Shown here in pieces: positions 51,184 to 62,098 of a DNA stretch of 64,000 nucleotides. Numbering within the stretch: position 1 is the first letter of the stretch; each line of letters opens with the position of its first letter. The position numbers were made by a program, and so were the translations under genes. The DNA is from Dyella sp. A6 (GTDB lineage: Bacteria; Pseudomonadota; Gammaproteobacteria; Xanthomonadales; Rhodanobacteraceae), in the NCBI RefSeq assembly GCF_036320485.1, contig NZ_CP132911.1:3162001-3226000 (forward strand), read 5' to 3'. Below the pieces are notes generated by a model, which made no database searches, was not told the DNA's origin, and saw nothing but the letters and a program-made list of their open reading frames with translations.

Positions 51184-51477
51184 TCAGAGCGTGTAGCGGA
51201 TACCCGGATCGGCCCGCAAGGCGGCATGCGCGGCGTCGTACTGCTCGCGCGTGTCGCAGCGGAAGCTCACCGTAACGGAGAGAAAATTGCCTTCACGTGA
51301 ATGGCGGTGCCGCACGGTCTCGTGCAGCACATGGAGACCCAGGCCCTCGAGGATCTGCGGTACCCGCGTCTTAAGGTCGGCATCGGCCGCGCCCATCGCG
51401 GTGATCTCGAACTCGCCCGGAAAGACGAAGCCCTTGCCGTCACGCTTGGCCTGGGTGAAATCGATTTCCTGCATCAT
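51184..51477 (-). CDS. ybeD: YbeD / DUF493 family protein
   Basis: 97 residues, ACT-like small regulator-type fold. It contains [40 protein letters not shown] and the terminal ADPGIRYTL, all typical of the UPF0250/YbeD family. It overlaps the dacA stop by four bases and precedes lipB, the same order as in E. coli (dacA-ybeD-lipB-lipA). Biochemical function unknown. Confidence 0.92.
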   Translation of the reverse strand: MMQEIDFTQAKRDGKGFVFPGEFEITAMGAADADLKTRVPQILEGLGLHVLHETVRHRHSREGNFLSVTVSFRCDTREQYDAAHAALRADPGIRYTL

Positions 51478-52736
51478 TTTCCGCCTGCCGGCTTCGCGCC
51501 GGACTTGTCGCTGTCATGATGGAACCACAGCAGGATAGCGTCCCACAGGCGCTTGAAGAAACCGCCCTGCGGTGCGTCCTCGAGCGCGACCAGCGGCACG
51601 GTCTCCAGCGGCTTGCCGTTCATGCTGATGTCGAGCGTGCCGATCTTCTGCCCTTTCTTGAAGGGTGCGATCAGGGTCGAGGGGATGTCCATGTCGGCCT
51701 TGAGCTTGTCGTACTGGCCGGTCTTGACCGTCACCATCACGTCCTGGGTCACGCCGATCGGCAGCTGGTTGGCTTCGCCCTTCCACAGACGCGGCGAGGC
51801 CAGCGGCTTGCCCGCTGCGTACAGTTTGTGGGTCTTGTAGTAGCGGAACCCGTAGTTGAGCAGGGCCATGGCCGAATCGGCGCGCGCGTGCTCGCTGCTG
51901 GCGCCCATCACCACCGCGATCATGCGTTCGTCGCCGCGCTTGGCCGAGGCGTCCATGCAGTAGCCGGCAGCCGCGGTGTAGCCCGTCTTCACGCCGTCCA
52001 CGCTGGGGTCGCGCCACAGCAGGATGTTGCGGTTGGGCTGGGTGATGCCGTTGAGGGTGACTTTCTTGATCTTGGAGACCGCATAGTCGGTCGGGTAGTT
52101 GTGGATCAGCGCCCGGGTCAGGATGGCGATGTCGCGTGCCGACGAGTAGTGATCCGCGATCGGGTAGCCGTTGACGTCGGAGTAATGCGTGTCGGTCATG
52201 CCAAGCTGCTTGGCATAGGTGTTCATCAGCCCCACGAAGGCCTGCTGGGAACCCGCGGTGTGCTGCGCCAGCGCGATCGCGGCGTCATTGCCGGACTGCA
52301 CGATCATGCCCTTGAGCAGATCCTCCACCGAGACCTGGCTGCCTTCCTTGAGGAAGCTGGTGGAACCGTCGGTGGCCGCGCCGCCCTCTTCCCAGGCCTG
52401 CTTGCTGATGGTCACCATGTCGGTGGCGTGGATGTAGCCGGCGGCGATCTCGGACGAAACCACGTAGTCGGTCATCACCTTGGTCAGCGAAGCCGGCGCG
52501 CGGTGCTCGTCCGGATTCTTCGAGGCGATGATCTGGCCGGTCGTGTAGTCCATCAGCACCCAGCTCTGGCCGTCCACGTCCGGCGGCGGCGGCACCGGCA
52601 TCTGCGGCACCGTCGGATGCGGCACCGGCATCGGCTTCGGCATGGGCTGCGGCGGCGTCTGCTGGGCGGCGGCGGCACTGACGGTCAGCGCGACCGCGGC
52701 GAATGCGACAAGTGGGCGGCGGAACAGGTTCTTCAC
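51474..52736 (-). CDS. dacA: D-alanyl-D-alanine carboxypeptidase (PBP5/6 type)
   Basis: 420 residues. Signal peptide (VAFAAVALTVSAAAA), a Pro-rich linker, then the penicillin-binding fold with SLTK (HRAPASLTKVMTDY), SGN (IVQSGNDAAIALAQ) and KTG (VDGVKTGYTAAAGYC). A PBP5-type C-terminal domain and an amphipathic tail (GFFKRLWDAILLWFHH) anchor it to the membrane. It trims the terminal D-Ala from peptidoglycan pentapeptides. Confidence 0.95.
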   Translation of the reverse strand: MKNLFRRPLVAFAAVALTVSAAAAQQTPPQPMPKPMPVPHPTVPQMPVPPPPDVDGQSWVLMDYTTGQIIASKNPDEHRAPASLTKVMTDYVVSSEIAAGYIHATDMVTISKQAWEEGGAATDGSTSFLKEGSQVSVEDLLKGMIVQSGNDAAIALAQHTAGSQQAFVGLMNTYAKQLGMTDTHYSDVNGYPIADHYSSARDIAILTRALIHNYPTDYAVSKIKKVTLNGITQPNRNILLWRDPSVDGVKTGYTAAAGYCMDASAKRGDERMIAVVMGASSEHARADSAMALLNYGFRYYKTHKLYAAGKPLASPRLWKGEANQLPIGVTQDVMVTVKTGQYDKLKADMDIPSTLIAPFKKGQKIGTLDISMNGKPLETVPLVALEDAPQGGFFKRLWDAILLWFHHDSDKSGAKPAGGK

Positions 52737-52795
52737 GATGATCTATCCGGTCTTTAGAGATGAATCGTCGGCTCGCGCCGCGATCAGTTAATGCA

Positions 52796-53719
52796 TCAGT
52801 CTACCGCGACCTCGGGATGCGGCAGCCCCATCCGCTCGACCCGGCTTGCGACCCGGTCGGCCGTGTCCACGTCGGGCAATGGCCCCAGCCGGACGCGCTG
52901 TACACGCCGGCCACCGACCACGGCCTGGACCACATGTACCGGCGCCAGACCGGCTCGGCGCAGCCGGCTGGCCACGCGTTCGGCGTTGGCCGGATCGGCG
53001 AAAGCACCCACCTGCAGATAAAGGCCCGGAGGCGCGGACCCGCGTGAGACCACGGGCGGCGGCGGCAGTTCCCGGGTATTGCCGGACGTGTCGATACCCT
53101 GCACCTCCACCAGACCGGTACCCCGCGGCCAGATGCCGATACGCACCGCGGCGGCATAGGAAAGGTCGATGATGCGGTTCTCGTGGAACGGCCCGCGGTC
53201 GTTGACCCTTACGATCACGCTCTTGCCGTTGGCCAGGTTGGTCACGCGCGCATAGCTGGGCAGCGGCAACACCTTGCTGGCGGCGGAGAACTTGTACATG
53301 TCGTAATCCTCCAGATCGGAGGTCTTGTACCCGTTGAACTTGCTGCCGTAATACGAGGCGATGCCGCGCTGGTCGTAACCGGCCGCCGTGCGCAGCACGT
53401 GATAGGTGCGGCCACGCACGCTGTAGGTCGACTTGTTGCCGTAGGGCGAACGCGGCTCCGCCTTCGGTACCGGCTCGGGCAAGGTGGCGATGAAGGCTGG
53501 TGGCGGTCCGCCTGGGGTGCTGTCGCTGCGCTCGCTGTAGCGTTCATCCTGCGGCAGGCTGGTGTCATCGTGGAACAGGTGCCGGTGGAGCCAGCCATGC
53601 TGCTGGCTGGCCGGTACGGACGCCGGTTCGGCCACCGGGCGGGTGGCCTTCTGTCCGGCACACCCGGCCAGCAGCGCCAGGCCTGCCAGCACCGCCAGGC
53701 GTGCGATGGCCTGCCTCAC
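52796..53719 (-). CDS. rlpA: Septal ring lytic transglycosylase RlpA
   Basis: 307 residues. Lipoprotein signal ending LLAGC. The double-psi-beta-barrel domain (about 95-185) contains QRGIASYYGSKFNGYKTSDL, VTNLANGKSVIVRVNDRGPF and RIIDLSYAAA, with the catalytic Asp. The C-terminal SPOR domain (about 235-300) starts GLYLQVGAFADPANAERVAS and binds denuded glycan at the septum. The GTG at 53719 overlaps the mltB stop (GTGA), so it is translationally coupled. Confidence 0.93.
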   Translation of the reverse strand: MRQAIARLAVLAGLALLAGCAGQKATRPVAEPASVPASQQHGWLHRHLFHDDTSLPQDERYSERSDSTPGGPPPAFIATLPEPVPKAEPRSPYGNKSTYSVRGRTYHVLRTAAGYDQRGIASYYGSKFNGYKTSDLEDYDMYKFSAASKVLPLPSYARVTNLANGKSVIVRVNDRGPFHENRIIDLSYAAAVRIGIWPRGTGLVEVQGIDTSGNTRELPPPPVVSRGSAPPGLYLQVGAFADPANAERVASRLRRAGLAPVHVVQAVVGGRRVQRVRLGPLPDVDTADRVASRVERMGLPHPEVAVD

Positions 53720-54729
53720 CGACGCTGATCCGTGCCGGCCATGTCGTCGCCGACGCCTGCGGCAATCGCCTGCGCCAGCTGGTAGACCGCCATGGCGTAC
53801 AAGGGACTGCGGTTGTAGCGGGTGATCACCTGGAAATTGTGGAAGGTGAACCAGTATTCGGGCCCGTGGCCGCCCTGCAGGGTCAGCAGGCTGGTCGGCT
53901 CGCCCGGATTGATCATGCGCAGCGGCGCATAGCCCCAGGCCTCCAGTTGCTCCAGCGGCCACTGCGGTGCCGGCGTCCACGTCAACGATCGGGCCGCCAC
54001 ATCAGGCTGCGCCTGCGCGGCCACCGCCCCGCCGTCCACCCAGCCGTGCTTCGCGAAATAGTTGGCCACGCTGGCCAGGATGTCCGGCAGCGACGATTGC
54101 AGGTCGATGCGGCCATCGCCGTCGCCATCCACCGCATAGTCGCGGATGCTGTCGGGCATGAACTGGCCCCAGCCCTGCGCACCCGCGTAGGAGCCCGTCA
54201 GCGTGTCCAGCGGACCACCCAGCTTGTCGGCCGGCAGCTCCAGCAGGGTCTTCAGCTCGGCACGGAAGAACTTCGCCCGCGGCGGGTAGTGGAAGCCCAG
54301 CGTGACCAGCGCATCGAGCACCTTGTAGTGCCCGGTATTGCGTCCGTAATAGGTTTCCACGCCCAGGATCGCCACGATGATCTCCGGCGATACCCCGTAC
54401 TGGCGGGCGATGCGCTCGATCAGCCCGCGATGGGCCTGGTAGAAGGCGATGCCTGCGTCGATACGCGCCTGGGTCAGGAAGATCGGCCGGTAGGCGCTCC
54501 ATGGCTTGCTTTCGGCCGGGCGGCTGATCGCATCGAGAATGCTCTGCTGCACTTTCGCGCCATCCAGCAGTGCATTGAGCGCGGCCGGGCTGCGACCGGT
54601 ATCACGCGCCACCTCGCGCACCAGCGCGGCCTGGCCGGGGTGCGTATCCGCCCAGGCCGGCAATGCGACGGACAACGAGAGGGCAAGCAGGATGAACAGG
54701 CAACGGCGCGACGCGGATCTCGATGGCAT
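53716..54729 (-). CDS. mltB: Lytic murein transglycosylase B
   Basis: 337 residues. Signal peptide (RRCLFILLALSLSVALPAWA). The family-3 transglycosylase core has the catalytic Glu in EIIVAILGVETYYGRNTGHY, LGFHYPPRAKFFRAELKTL, and GAQGWGQFMPDSIRDYAVDG with the DGDGDGRIDL calcium loop. It cleaves glycan strands to 1,6-anhydro products. The ATG at 54729 is chosen directly before the signal peptide; an ATG at 54828 overlapping rodA is an alternative and would add 33 residues. Confidence 0.93.
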   Translation of the reverse strand: MPSRSASRRCLFILLALSLSVALPAWADTHPGQAALVREVARDTGRSPAALNALLDGAKVQQSILDAISRPAESKPWSAYRPIFLTQARIDAGIAFYQAHRGLIERIARQYGVSPEIIVAILGVETYYGRNTGHYKVLDALVTLGFHYPPRAKFFRAELKTLLELPADKLGGPLDTLTGSYAGAQGWGQFMPDSIRDYAVDGDGDGRIDLQSSLPDILASVANYFAKHGWVDGGAVAAQAQPDVAARSLTWTPAPQWPLEQLEAWGYAPLRMINPGEPTSLLTLQGGHGPEYWFTFHNFQVITRYNRSPLYAMAVYQLAQAIAAGVGDDMAGTDQRR

Positions 54730-54820
54730 GAACGGCAGGGCTGTCGTGGACGGCAACGGGCCAAGCCTAGCATGCGTGCCGGCGTGTTCTGCGGCCCCGG
54801 CATGGCCGTCGTGTGGCAGC

Positions 54821-55936
54821 TCAGTCATGCATCTTGCGATGCGCGTGGATCGACATCAGCACACCGAAGCCGACCAGCAGGGTCACCGCCGAGGTGCCGC
54901 CGTAACTGACCATCGGCATCGGCACGCCCACCACCGGCAGCATGCCGGCCACCATGCCGCCGTTGACGAAGACGTAAACGAAGAAGCTCATGCCGATCGC
55001 CCCCGCCAGCAGGCGCGAATAGCTGTCGCGTGCCTGCATCGCGATCCACAGGCAACGGCCGATGATGAAGGCGTACAGCACCAGCAGCAGGCACACGCCA
55101 ACCAGACCGAATTCCTCGGAGTACACCGCGAAGATGAAGTCGGTGGTGTGCTCGGGCAGGAAGTCCAGTTTCGACTGCGTGCTGTGCCCGAAACCCTTGC
55201 CGAAGATACCGCCCGAACCTACCGCGATCTGCGACTGGATGATGTGCCAGCCATTGCCCAGCGGGTCGGACTCGGGATTCAGCATGGTCAGCACGCGGTC
55301 GCGCTGGTACTGGTGCATGAAGTGCCAGCCGACCGGCGCCAGCGCCACCATCACCAGCAGCAGGGCAGCGATGCGCCACCAGCTCATGCCGGACAGGAAC
55401 AGCGCGAAGGTGCCCGCGGCCGCCACCAGCACGGCGGTGCCCAGATCCGGCTGCTTGTAGATCAGGGCGACCGGCATAGCGATCAGCAGGCCGACCACCG
55501 CCGTGTCTTTCCAGCTGGGCGGCAGGGGCCGCGTGTGCAGATACCAGGCAACCATCATCGGCATCGACAGCTTGAGCAGCTCCGAGGGCTGGAAGCGCAT
55601 CACCCCCAGGTTGAGCCAGCGGTCGGCGCCGCGTCCCTCGCCAAGCACCGCGACCACCAGCAGCAAAGCCGTGCTGCCGGCGTAGAACCAGGGCGTCCAG
55701 GTGCGCAGCGTGGCCGGCGGAATGCGCGAGACCAGCAGCAGCAGAACGCCGCCGAGCACGAAGCGGATGGCCTGGCCGACCACCATCGACAGCACGCCAC
55801 CATCGGCGCTGTACAGCGTCGCCAGACCGATGCAGCCGAGCAGGAACAGGCCGGCCGCCAGCGGCAGGTCGATCCGCGGGCGGGTCAGCACGCGGGCCAC
55901 GAAGCGACGCAAGCGCACGTTCAGGATGTCGATCAT
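54821..55936 (-). CDS. rodA: Rod-shape SEDS glycosyltransferase RodA
   Basis: 371 residues with ten membrane helices. SEDS signatures: WLNLGVMRFQPSELLKLSMP, KQPDLGTAVLVAAAGTFALF (putative catalytic Asp) and GHSTQSKLDFLPEHTTDFIF. It polymerises lipid II during elongation together with PBP2, whose gene overlaps it by four bases upstream. Confidence 0.96.
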   Translation of the reverse strand: MIDILNVRLRRFVARVLTRPRIDLPLAAGLFLLGCIGLATLYSADGGVLSMVVGQAIRFVLGGVLLLLVSRIPPATLRTWTPWFYAGSTALLLVVAVLGEGRGADRWLNLGVMRFQPSELLKLSMPMMVAWYLHTRPLPPSWKDTAVVGLLIAMPVALIYKQPDLGTAVLVAAAGTFALFLSGMSWWRIAALLLVMVALAPVGWHFMHQYQRDRVLTMLNPESDPLGNGWHIIQSQIAVGSGGIFGKGFGHSTQSKLDFLPEHTTDFIFAVYSEEFGLVGVCLLLVLYAFIIGRCLWIAMQARDSYSRLLAGAIGMSFFVYVFVNGGMVAGMLPVVGVPMPMVSYGGTSAVTLLVGFGVLMSIHAHRKMHD

Positions 55937-57858
55937 GGCTTTGCCCCCGAGGCCGCAGGTGGCGCTGGCGGCGCCTTGGTCATCGCGTCGGGCAGCAGCG
56001 TATCGGGCAGCGGATGCTTACGGGTGGCTTCCCACGCGTCCAGTATCCGGCGCGCGATCGGACCCGACGACGAGGCACCCCAGGCGCCCGCTTCCAGCAC
56101 CACCGCCACCGCGATCTTCGGGTCGTCGGCCGGCGCGAACATCTCGAACCAGGCGCGGTGGCGGCTGGCCAGATAGGCAGTGTTCTTGTCATTGTTATAG
56201 GCGTTGGTGGTCCGCGAATAGCGCTCGGCGGTACCGCTCTTGCCGGCGATGGTGTACGGGAACCCCTTGCCCAGGCCGTAGCCGGTTCCGCGCGGATCGT
56301 TCACCACCATCTGCATGCCCTGCTCGACTGCCTCCCAGTCCGACAGGTTGGTCACCAGCGAAGGCCCGCTGGGCGGGTTCGGCAGCATGGTCTCCGGCCC
56401 CTTGCCCTGCTGCTCGGCCATCACCAGCCTCGGCTTGTGCGGCAGGCCGCGATCGGCCAGCGTCGCCAGCGCATGCGCCAGTTGCAGCGGCGTCACCGCC
56501 CAGTAGCCCTGCCCGATGCCGGCAATCACCGTCTCGCCGGGATACCACGGCTGGCGGAAGTGTCTCGCTTTCCAGGCACGCGAGGGCAGCACGCCGGACG
56601 CCTCGTTGTCCAGGTCGATGCCGGTGGGCTTGCCGAAGCCGAACCGGCTCATCCAGCCGCTGAAGCGGTCGATACCCATGTCCAGCGCCAGCTTGTAGAA
56701 GTAGGTGTTCACCGACCACATGATGGCCTTGCGCAGGTCCACCGTGCCGAAACCGCCGCGGCGGTCGTCGCGATAGCCGCGTTTCTGTCCCGGAATATAG
56801 AACGTGCCGGTGGACAGCACCGTGTCCTGCGGGGTGCGCAGACCCAGCTCCAGGCCGCCCAGCGCAATGAACGGCTTCACCGTGGAGCCGGGCGGGTAGA
56901 CGCCACTGATCGCGCGATTGAACAGCGGCTTGCTGGGTGCGTAGAGCAGGCTGTGGTAGTCGATGGCACTGATGCCGTCGACAAACAGGTTGGGATTGAA
57001 GCTGGGCACGCTGACCATCGCCAGCACCTGGCCATTGCGCGGATCGATCGCCACCGCCGCACCGGGACGACCGTCGAAGGCCTTCATGGCCGCCATCTGG
57101 ATGCGCGCGTCGATGCTCAGGTACAGGTTCTTGCCCGGAATCGGCGGATGGGTCTCCAGCACGCGCTGCACGCGGCCGTCGGCATTGACCTCGTCCAGCT
57201 CGTAGCCCGGCGTGCCGTGCAGCACCGACTCGTAGGCACGCTCCAGCCCGGTGCGCCCCACATGGGTGGTGCCCTTGTAACTGGCCTCGTTGAGCTTGCT
57301 CAGGTCCCTGGCGTCGATCCGGCCCACATAGCCCACCACATGCGCGAACAGCGGACCCAGCGGGTAGTTGCGGGTCAGGTAGGGCACCACGTCCACGCCG
57401 GGGAAGCGCCAGCGGTTCACCGCGAAACGGTCGATCTCGTCCTCGGTCAGGTGCAGCTTCAGCGGGATGCTGTCGAAGCGACGGCTGATCTTGACCTGCT
57501 TCAGGAAGGTGTCGATGTCCTCGTGGCTCAGCGGCACGACCCGGTCGAGCCGGGCCAGCATCGCCTTCATGTCCGTCACCTGCTCGGGTACCACCTCGAG
57601 CCTGAAGGCCGGCACATTGTCGGCCAGCAGCACGCCATTGCGGTCGTAGATCAGGCCGCGCGGCGGCGGCAGCACGCGCGGCTTCACGCGGTTGTTCACC
57701 GAACGGGTGACGAACTCGCTGTGGCGCACCACCTGCAGGTAGACATAGCGACCGACCAGCGTGCTCAGGCTGAGCAGGATCAACGCGAAGCCGGTCAGCG
57801 CGCGCCGCCGGAACAGCGCACTTTCCCTGCGGTTGTCCTTGATCGACTGCCGCCGCAT
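55933..57858 (-). CDS. mrdA: Penicillin-binding protein 2
   Basis: About 641 residues. One N-terminal membrane helix (ALTGFALILLSLSTLVGRYV), the pedestal domain (LPPPRGLIYDRNGVLLADNV) and the transpeptidase domain. The nucleophile is in the STVK motif (YPPGSTVKPFIALGG), with a later SVNTYFYKLAL segment and KSGTAERYSR. It crosslinks peptidoglycan in the elongasome. ATG at 57858 chosen; a TTG lies just before it. Confidence 0.96.
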   Translation of the reverse strand: MRRQSIKDNRRESALFRRRALTGFALILLSLSTLVGRYVYLQVVRHSEFVTRSVNNRVKPRVLPPPRGLIYDRNGVLLADNVPAFRLEVVPEQVTDMKAMLARLDRVVPLSHEDIDTFLKQVKISRRFDSIPLKLHLTEDEIDRFAVNRWRFPGVDVVPYLTRNYPLGPLFAHVVGYVGRIDARDLSKLNEASYKGTTHVGRTGLERAYESVLHGTPGYELDEVNADGRVQRVLETHPPIPGKNLYLSIDARIQMAAMKAFDGRPGAAVAIDPRNGQVLAMVSVPSFNPNLFVDGISAIDYHSLLYAPSKPLFNRAISGVYPPGSTVKPFIALGGLELGLRTPQDTVLSTGTFYIPGQKRGYRDDRRGGFGTVDLRKAIMWSVNTYFYKLALDMGIDRFSGWMSRFGFGKPTGIDLDNEASGVLPSRAWKARHFRQPWYPGETVIAGIGQGYWAVTPLQLAHALATLADRGLPHKPRLVMAEQQGKGPETMLPNPPSGPSLVTNLSDWEAVEQGMQMVVNDPRGTGYGLGKGFPYTIAGKSGTAERYSRTTNAYNNDKNTAYLASRHRAWFEMFAPADDPKIAVAVVLEAGAWGASSSGPIARRILDAWEATRKHPLPDTLLPDAMTKAPPAPPAASGAKP

Positions 57859-57904
57859 CAACGGTCCCCGATTGTGCCGGTGGTTGCCATGCCCGTCGGT
57901 CGCC

Positions 57905-58390
57905 TCACTGGATGCGCAAGCGCATGCGCAGGTCGTCCATCAGCAGGAACAGGAACGGCCACAGCGCGGCGCCCACGAAAGGTGCGATCCACCACGTGGC
58001 CGGCGGCAGCGCCTCGCCCGCAAACGCACGCACGATCAGCAGCAGCACGCGGTCGTTAAGCAGCAGCGCCAGCACCGCGAGGGTCTGCTGCCACATCGGG
58101 AAGAAGCGCAGGCGCGAACGGAAGCGCAGCGCAATGAACGCCAGCGCGGTCAGGCGCAGCGCCTGTTCGCCCAGCAGCACGCCGTCGAGCAGGTCGGCGC
58201 CCAGGCCCAGCGTGAATGCCAGCCCCAGCGTCACCCGGTCGGCGGACTCCAGCGTCCAGTACAGCAGCACCAGGGCCGGCCAGTACGGCTTGAGCGGTTC
58301 CAGCGCCACCGGCAGCGGCACCAGCATCAGCAGCAGCGACACCAGCAGCGTGCCGACGAACCACCAGCGGGCGAATCGTGAATGGTTCAT
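57905..58390 (-). CDS. mreD: Rod-shape-determining protein MreD
   Basis: 161 residues, five membrane helices, with the MreD segments VPLPVALEPLKPYWPALVLL and GLGADLLDGVLLGEQALRL. Membrane partner of MreC in the elongasome. Its ATG overlaps the mreC stop by four bases. Confidence 0.93.
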   Translation of the reverse strand: MNHSRFARWWFVGTLLVSLLLMLVPLPVALEPLKPYWPALVLLYWTLESADRVTLGLAFTLGLGADLLDGVLLGEQALRLTALAFIALRFRSRLRFFPMWQQTLAVLALLLNDRVLLLIVRAFAGEALPPATWWIAPFVGAALWPFLFLLMDDLRMRLRIQ

Positions 58391-59340
58391 CGCTGCGCTC
58401 CACTGGCAGGCACAGCCGCTTGGGCCGGGGATGCGGCAGAGGATGCGGGCGCCAGCGAGGCCGGTGGCCCCACCGGTGCGGCGGGGGCGGGCGGACCGGC
58501 CGGCGCGGCCAGGTCATGCAGGATCAGCACGTCCTGGCTGCGGTTGATGTCGGCGCTGGGTTGCGCATGCGCCTCGAGGAACATGCCGGTCGGTGCCGGC
58601 GCCACCGCCTGCACGTCGCCCACCGGAAAGCCTGGCGGAAAGCGTCCGCCGATGCCCGAGGTGAGTAGATGGTCGCCCACCCTCACGTCGGCCGCGCGGG
58701 GAATCGTCGGCAGCACCAGCTGCCCGCCAGCATGCGAGCCATAGGCCACGGTACGCAGGCCGGTGCGTTCCACCACGACCGGAATCGCGCTGTCCGGGTC
58801 GGTAACCAGCATGACCACCGAGGTGGACGGCAGCACATGCACCACCTGGCCCATCACCCCATGCGCATCGATCACCGGCTGCCCGGCCTTGACGCCCTGA
58901 TGCGCACCCACGTCCAGCATCAGGCGATGCCGGTAGGCTCCCAGGTCGACACCGACCACGTGGGCCAACTGGACCTTCAGGTTGAGGTAGCGACGCGTAT
59001 CGAGCAGCTCCTTCAGGCGCTGGTTCTGCTCGGCCACCGCCGCCATGCGGTTGAGCTTGGCGTTCGCCAGCAGCAGGTCCTCGCGCAGCTGCCGGTTCTG
59101 TTCGGTGAGCTGCTTGCGGTCGGCGAAGGCCACGCCCAGCGAGTGCAGGCCCTCGGACGGCAGCCCGGCCAGCCGGTAGACCGGTTCCACCACCACAGCC
59201 GCGCCGTAGCGCACCCGCCACAGCCAGCCATCGCGGTGATCGAGCACCATCAGCACCATCGACAGCGCGAGATAGAAGATCAGCCGCAGGGTGCCTGCGA
59301 CCGACGTGCTGAACAGGGGCGAAGACTCCTGGCCCATCAC
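58387..59340 (-). CDS. mreC: Rod-shape-determining protein MreC
   Basis: 317 residues. An N-terminal membrane helix (LRLIFYLALSMVLMVLD), a coiled coil (about 75-115, RKQLTEQNRQLREDLLLANA) and the MreC beta-barrel core (AHVVGVDLGAYRHRLMLDVG, VIDAHGVMGQVVHVLPSTSV). The C-terminal 45 residues are an Ala/Pro-rich tail. It scaffolds PBP2 and RodA in the periplasm. Confidence 0.94.
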   Translation of the reverse strand: MMGQESSPLFSTSVAGTLRLIFYLALSMVLMVLDHRDGWLWRVRYGAAVVVEPVYRLAGLPSEGLHSLGVAFADRKQLTEQNRQLREDLLLANAKLNRMAAVAEQNQRLKELLDTRRYLNLKVQLAHVVGVDLGAYRHRLMLDVGAHQGVKAGQPVIDAHGVMGQVVHVLPSTSVVMLVTDPDSAIPVVVERTGLRTVAYGSHAGGQLVLPTIPRAADVRVGDHLLTSGIGGRFPPGFPVGDVQAVAPAPTGMFLEAHAQPSADINRSQDVLILHDLAAPAGPPAPAAPVGPPASLAPASSAASPAQAAVPASGAQR

Positions 59341-59461
59341 ATCAACCCTGAAAGATGGCGGTAGCGCCCGAGATCAACCGGGCGCGTGCCCGTGCCAGCC
59401 ATCAAGGCCTCCGGCGCGACGCGGCGGAGGCCCGGACATGCCCCTGCCACGGGGCGCGCGC

Positions 59462-60581
<1,120 letters not shown>

Positions 60582-60790
60582 GGATAGGAACGTTAAGAAA
60601 TCCTTGTGCAACGGGACGATATGCTCATTTTCTGCCATCCATGGCGAACTTGTGGCCATGGCAGGAAGTCGCCATGGCAGGACGATGGCGTTACGATGGA
60701 ACCTTTGGACGGCCCCCGGCATGCCGCGCTCGGGCCCTTCGGCCGTGTGCCACACGGCAATTTCCACCCCATCAAGGCCACGACACGACC

Positions 60791-61726
60791 ATGCCTGCCG
60801 TTATCTGCGGATCGCTCGCCTACGACACCATCATGGTGTTCCAGGACCAGTTCAAGAACCACATCCTGCCGGACCAGATGCACATCTTGAACGTGTCGTT
60901 CCTGGTTCCGCGGATGCGTCGCGAGTTCGGCGGCTGCGCGGGCAACATCGCCTACAACCTGAAACTGCTCGGCGGCGACCCGCAGCCGGTAGCCGCGGTG
61001 GGCCAGGATTTTGCGCCGTATCGCGCACACCTGGAACAGTGCGGCATCCGCCTGGACAGCGTGCGCGTGTTCGAAGACCAGTTCACTCCGCAGTGCTTCA
61101 TCACCACCGACCTGGACAACAACCAGATCACCGCCTTCCACCCCGGCGCCATGTCCAGCGCGCACGACAATCACGTGCGTGACATTCCCGGAATCGACTT
61201 CGCGATCGTGGCGCCCGACGGCCGCGAGGCGATGCTGCAGCACGTGGATGAATTCGCCGCACGCGGCGTGCCCTTCATTTTCGACCCGGGCCAGGCCATG
61301 CCGCTGTTCAACGGCGACGAATTCCGCTCGATGATCGAGAAGGCCACCTACGTCATCGTCAATGACTACGAGTCGCAGCTGCTGCAGGCCCGCACCGGCT
61401 GGAGCGCCGAGGAAATCGCGTCCAGGGTAAAGGCCTACGTGGTGACGCTGGGCCCACGCGGCTCGGTGATCCATGCCGACGGCACCTCGCACGAGATCCC
61501 GCCGGCACGCGAGCGGCGCATCGTCGACCCGACCGGCTGCGGCGACGCGTACCGCGCAGGCCTGATCTTCGGCATCATGAAGGGCTACGACTGGCCCACC
61601 GTGGGCCGCATGGCCTCGCTGATGGGCGCGCTGAAGGTGGAGCACCCGGGCACCCAGAACCAGCATTTCGATTACGCCCAGTTCGCCGCGGAATTCCTCG
61701 ACCAGTTCGGCTACGCGCTGGCCTGA
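60791..61726 (+). CDS. PfkB-family carbohydrate/nucleoside kinase
   Basis: 311 residues. PfkB signature 1 is near REFGGCAGNIAYNLKLLGGD and signature 2 is VDPTGCGDAYRAGLIFGIM, where the catalytic Asp of the DTxGAGD motif is retained in a GCGD variant. The N-terminal segment VICGSLAYDTIMVFQDQFKN resembles bacterial adenosine or sugar kinases of Xanthomonadales. Phosphorylates adenosine or a ribose-like sugar; substrate not decidable from sequence. Confidence 0.87.
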   Translation: MPAVICGSLAYDTIMVFQDQFKNHILPDQMHILNVSFLVPRMRREFGGCAGNIAYNLKLLGGDPQPVAAVGQDFAPYRAHLEQCGIRLDSVRVFEDQFTPQCFITTDLDNNQITAFHPGAMSSAHDNHVRDIPGIDFAIVAPDGREAMLQHVDEFAARGVPFIFDPGQAMPLFNGDEFRSMIEKATYVIVNDYESQLLQARTGWSAEEIASRVKAYVVTLGPRGSVIHADGTSHEIPPARERRIVDPTGCGDAYRAGLIFGIMKGYDWPTVGRMASLMGALKVEHPGTQNQHFDYAQFAAEFLDQFGYALA

Positions 61727-61744
61727 CGCCGCCCGGAGAACCGC

Positions 61745-62098
61745 ATGTCGCTCGCCGCGGATGTCGTGATCGCCATCGTCGCCCTGCTGCACCTGTGGTT
61801 CCTGGTGCTGGAAATGCTCCTGTGGAACCGGCCGACCGGACTGCGCGCTTTCGGCACTGACGCCGACTTCGCGGAACGCTCGAAAGCGCTGGCGGCCAAC
61901 ATGGGCCTGTACAACGGCTTCCTCGCCGCCGGCCTGGTCTGGGGCCTGCTGCTGGGCGCCGACGGTCGGCCGGAGAAACTGTTCTTCCTCGGTTGCGTGC
62001 TGGTCGCCGGCCTGTACGGCGGCCTCACCACCTCGCGCCGGGTGCTATGGATACAGGCCCTGCCGGCGGCCATCGCGCTGGCACTGCTGCTGGCATGA
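61745..62098 (+). CDS. DUF1304 membrane protein
   Basis: 117 residues, four membrane helices. Contains VALLHLWFLVLEMLLWNRPT and AANMGLYNGFLAAGLVWGLL, the two conserved blocks of DUF1304 (EMFLW and NQGLYNGFLA in other members). Function unknown. Lies 18 bases after the kinase gene and overlaps the next gene by four bases. Confidence 0.87.
   Translation: MSLAADVVIAIVALLHLWFLVLEMLLWNRPTGLRAFGTDADFAERSKALAANMGLYNGFLAAGLVWGLLLGADGRPEKLFFLGCVLVAGLYGGLTTSRRVLWIQALPAAIALALLLA

Noticed and set aside
56014..58059. 681-codon open frame antisense to mrdA
   Set aside because: Shadow of the PBP2 gene; no recognisable domain.
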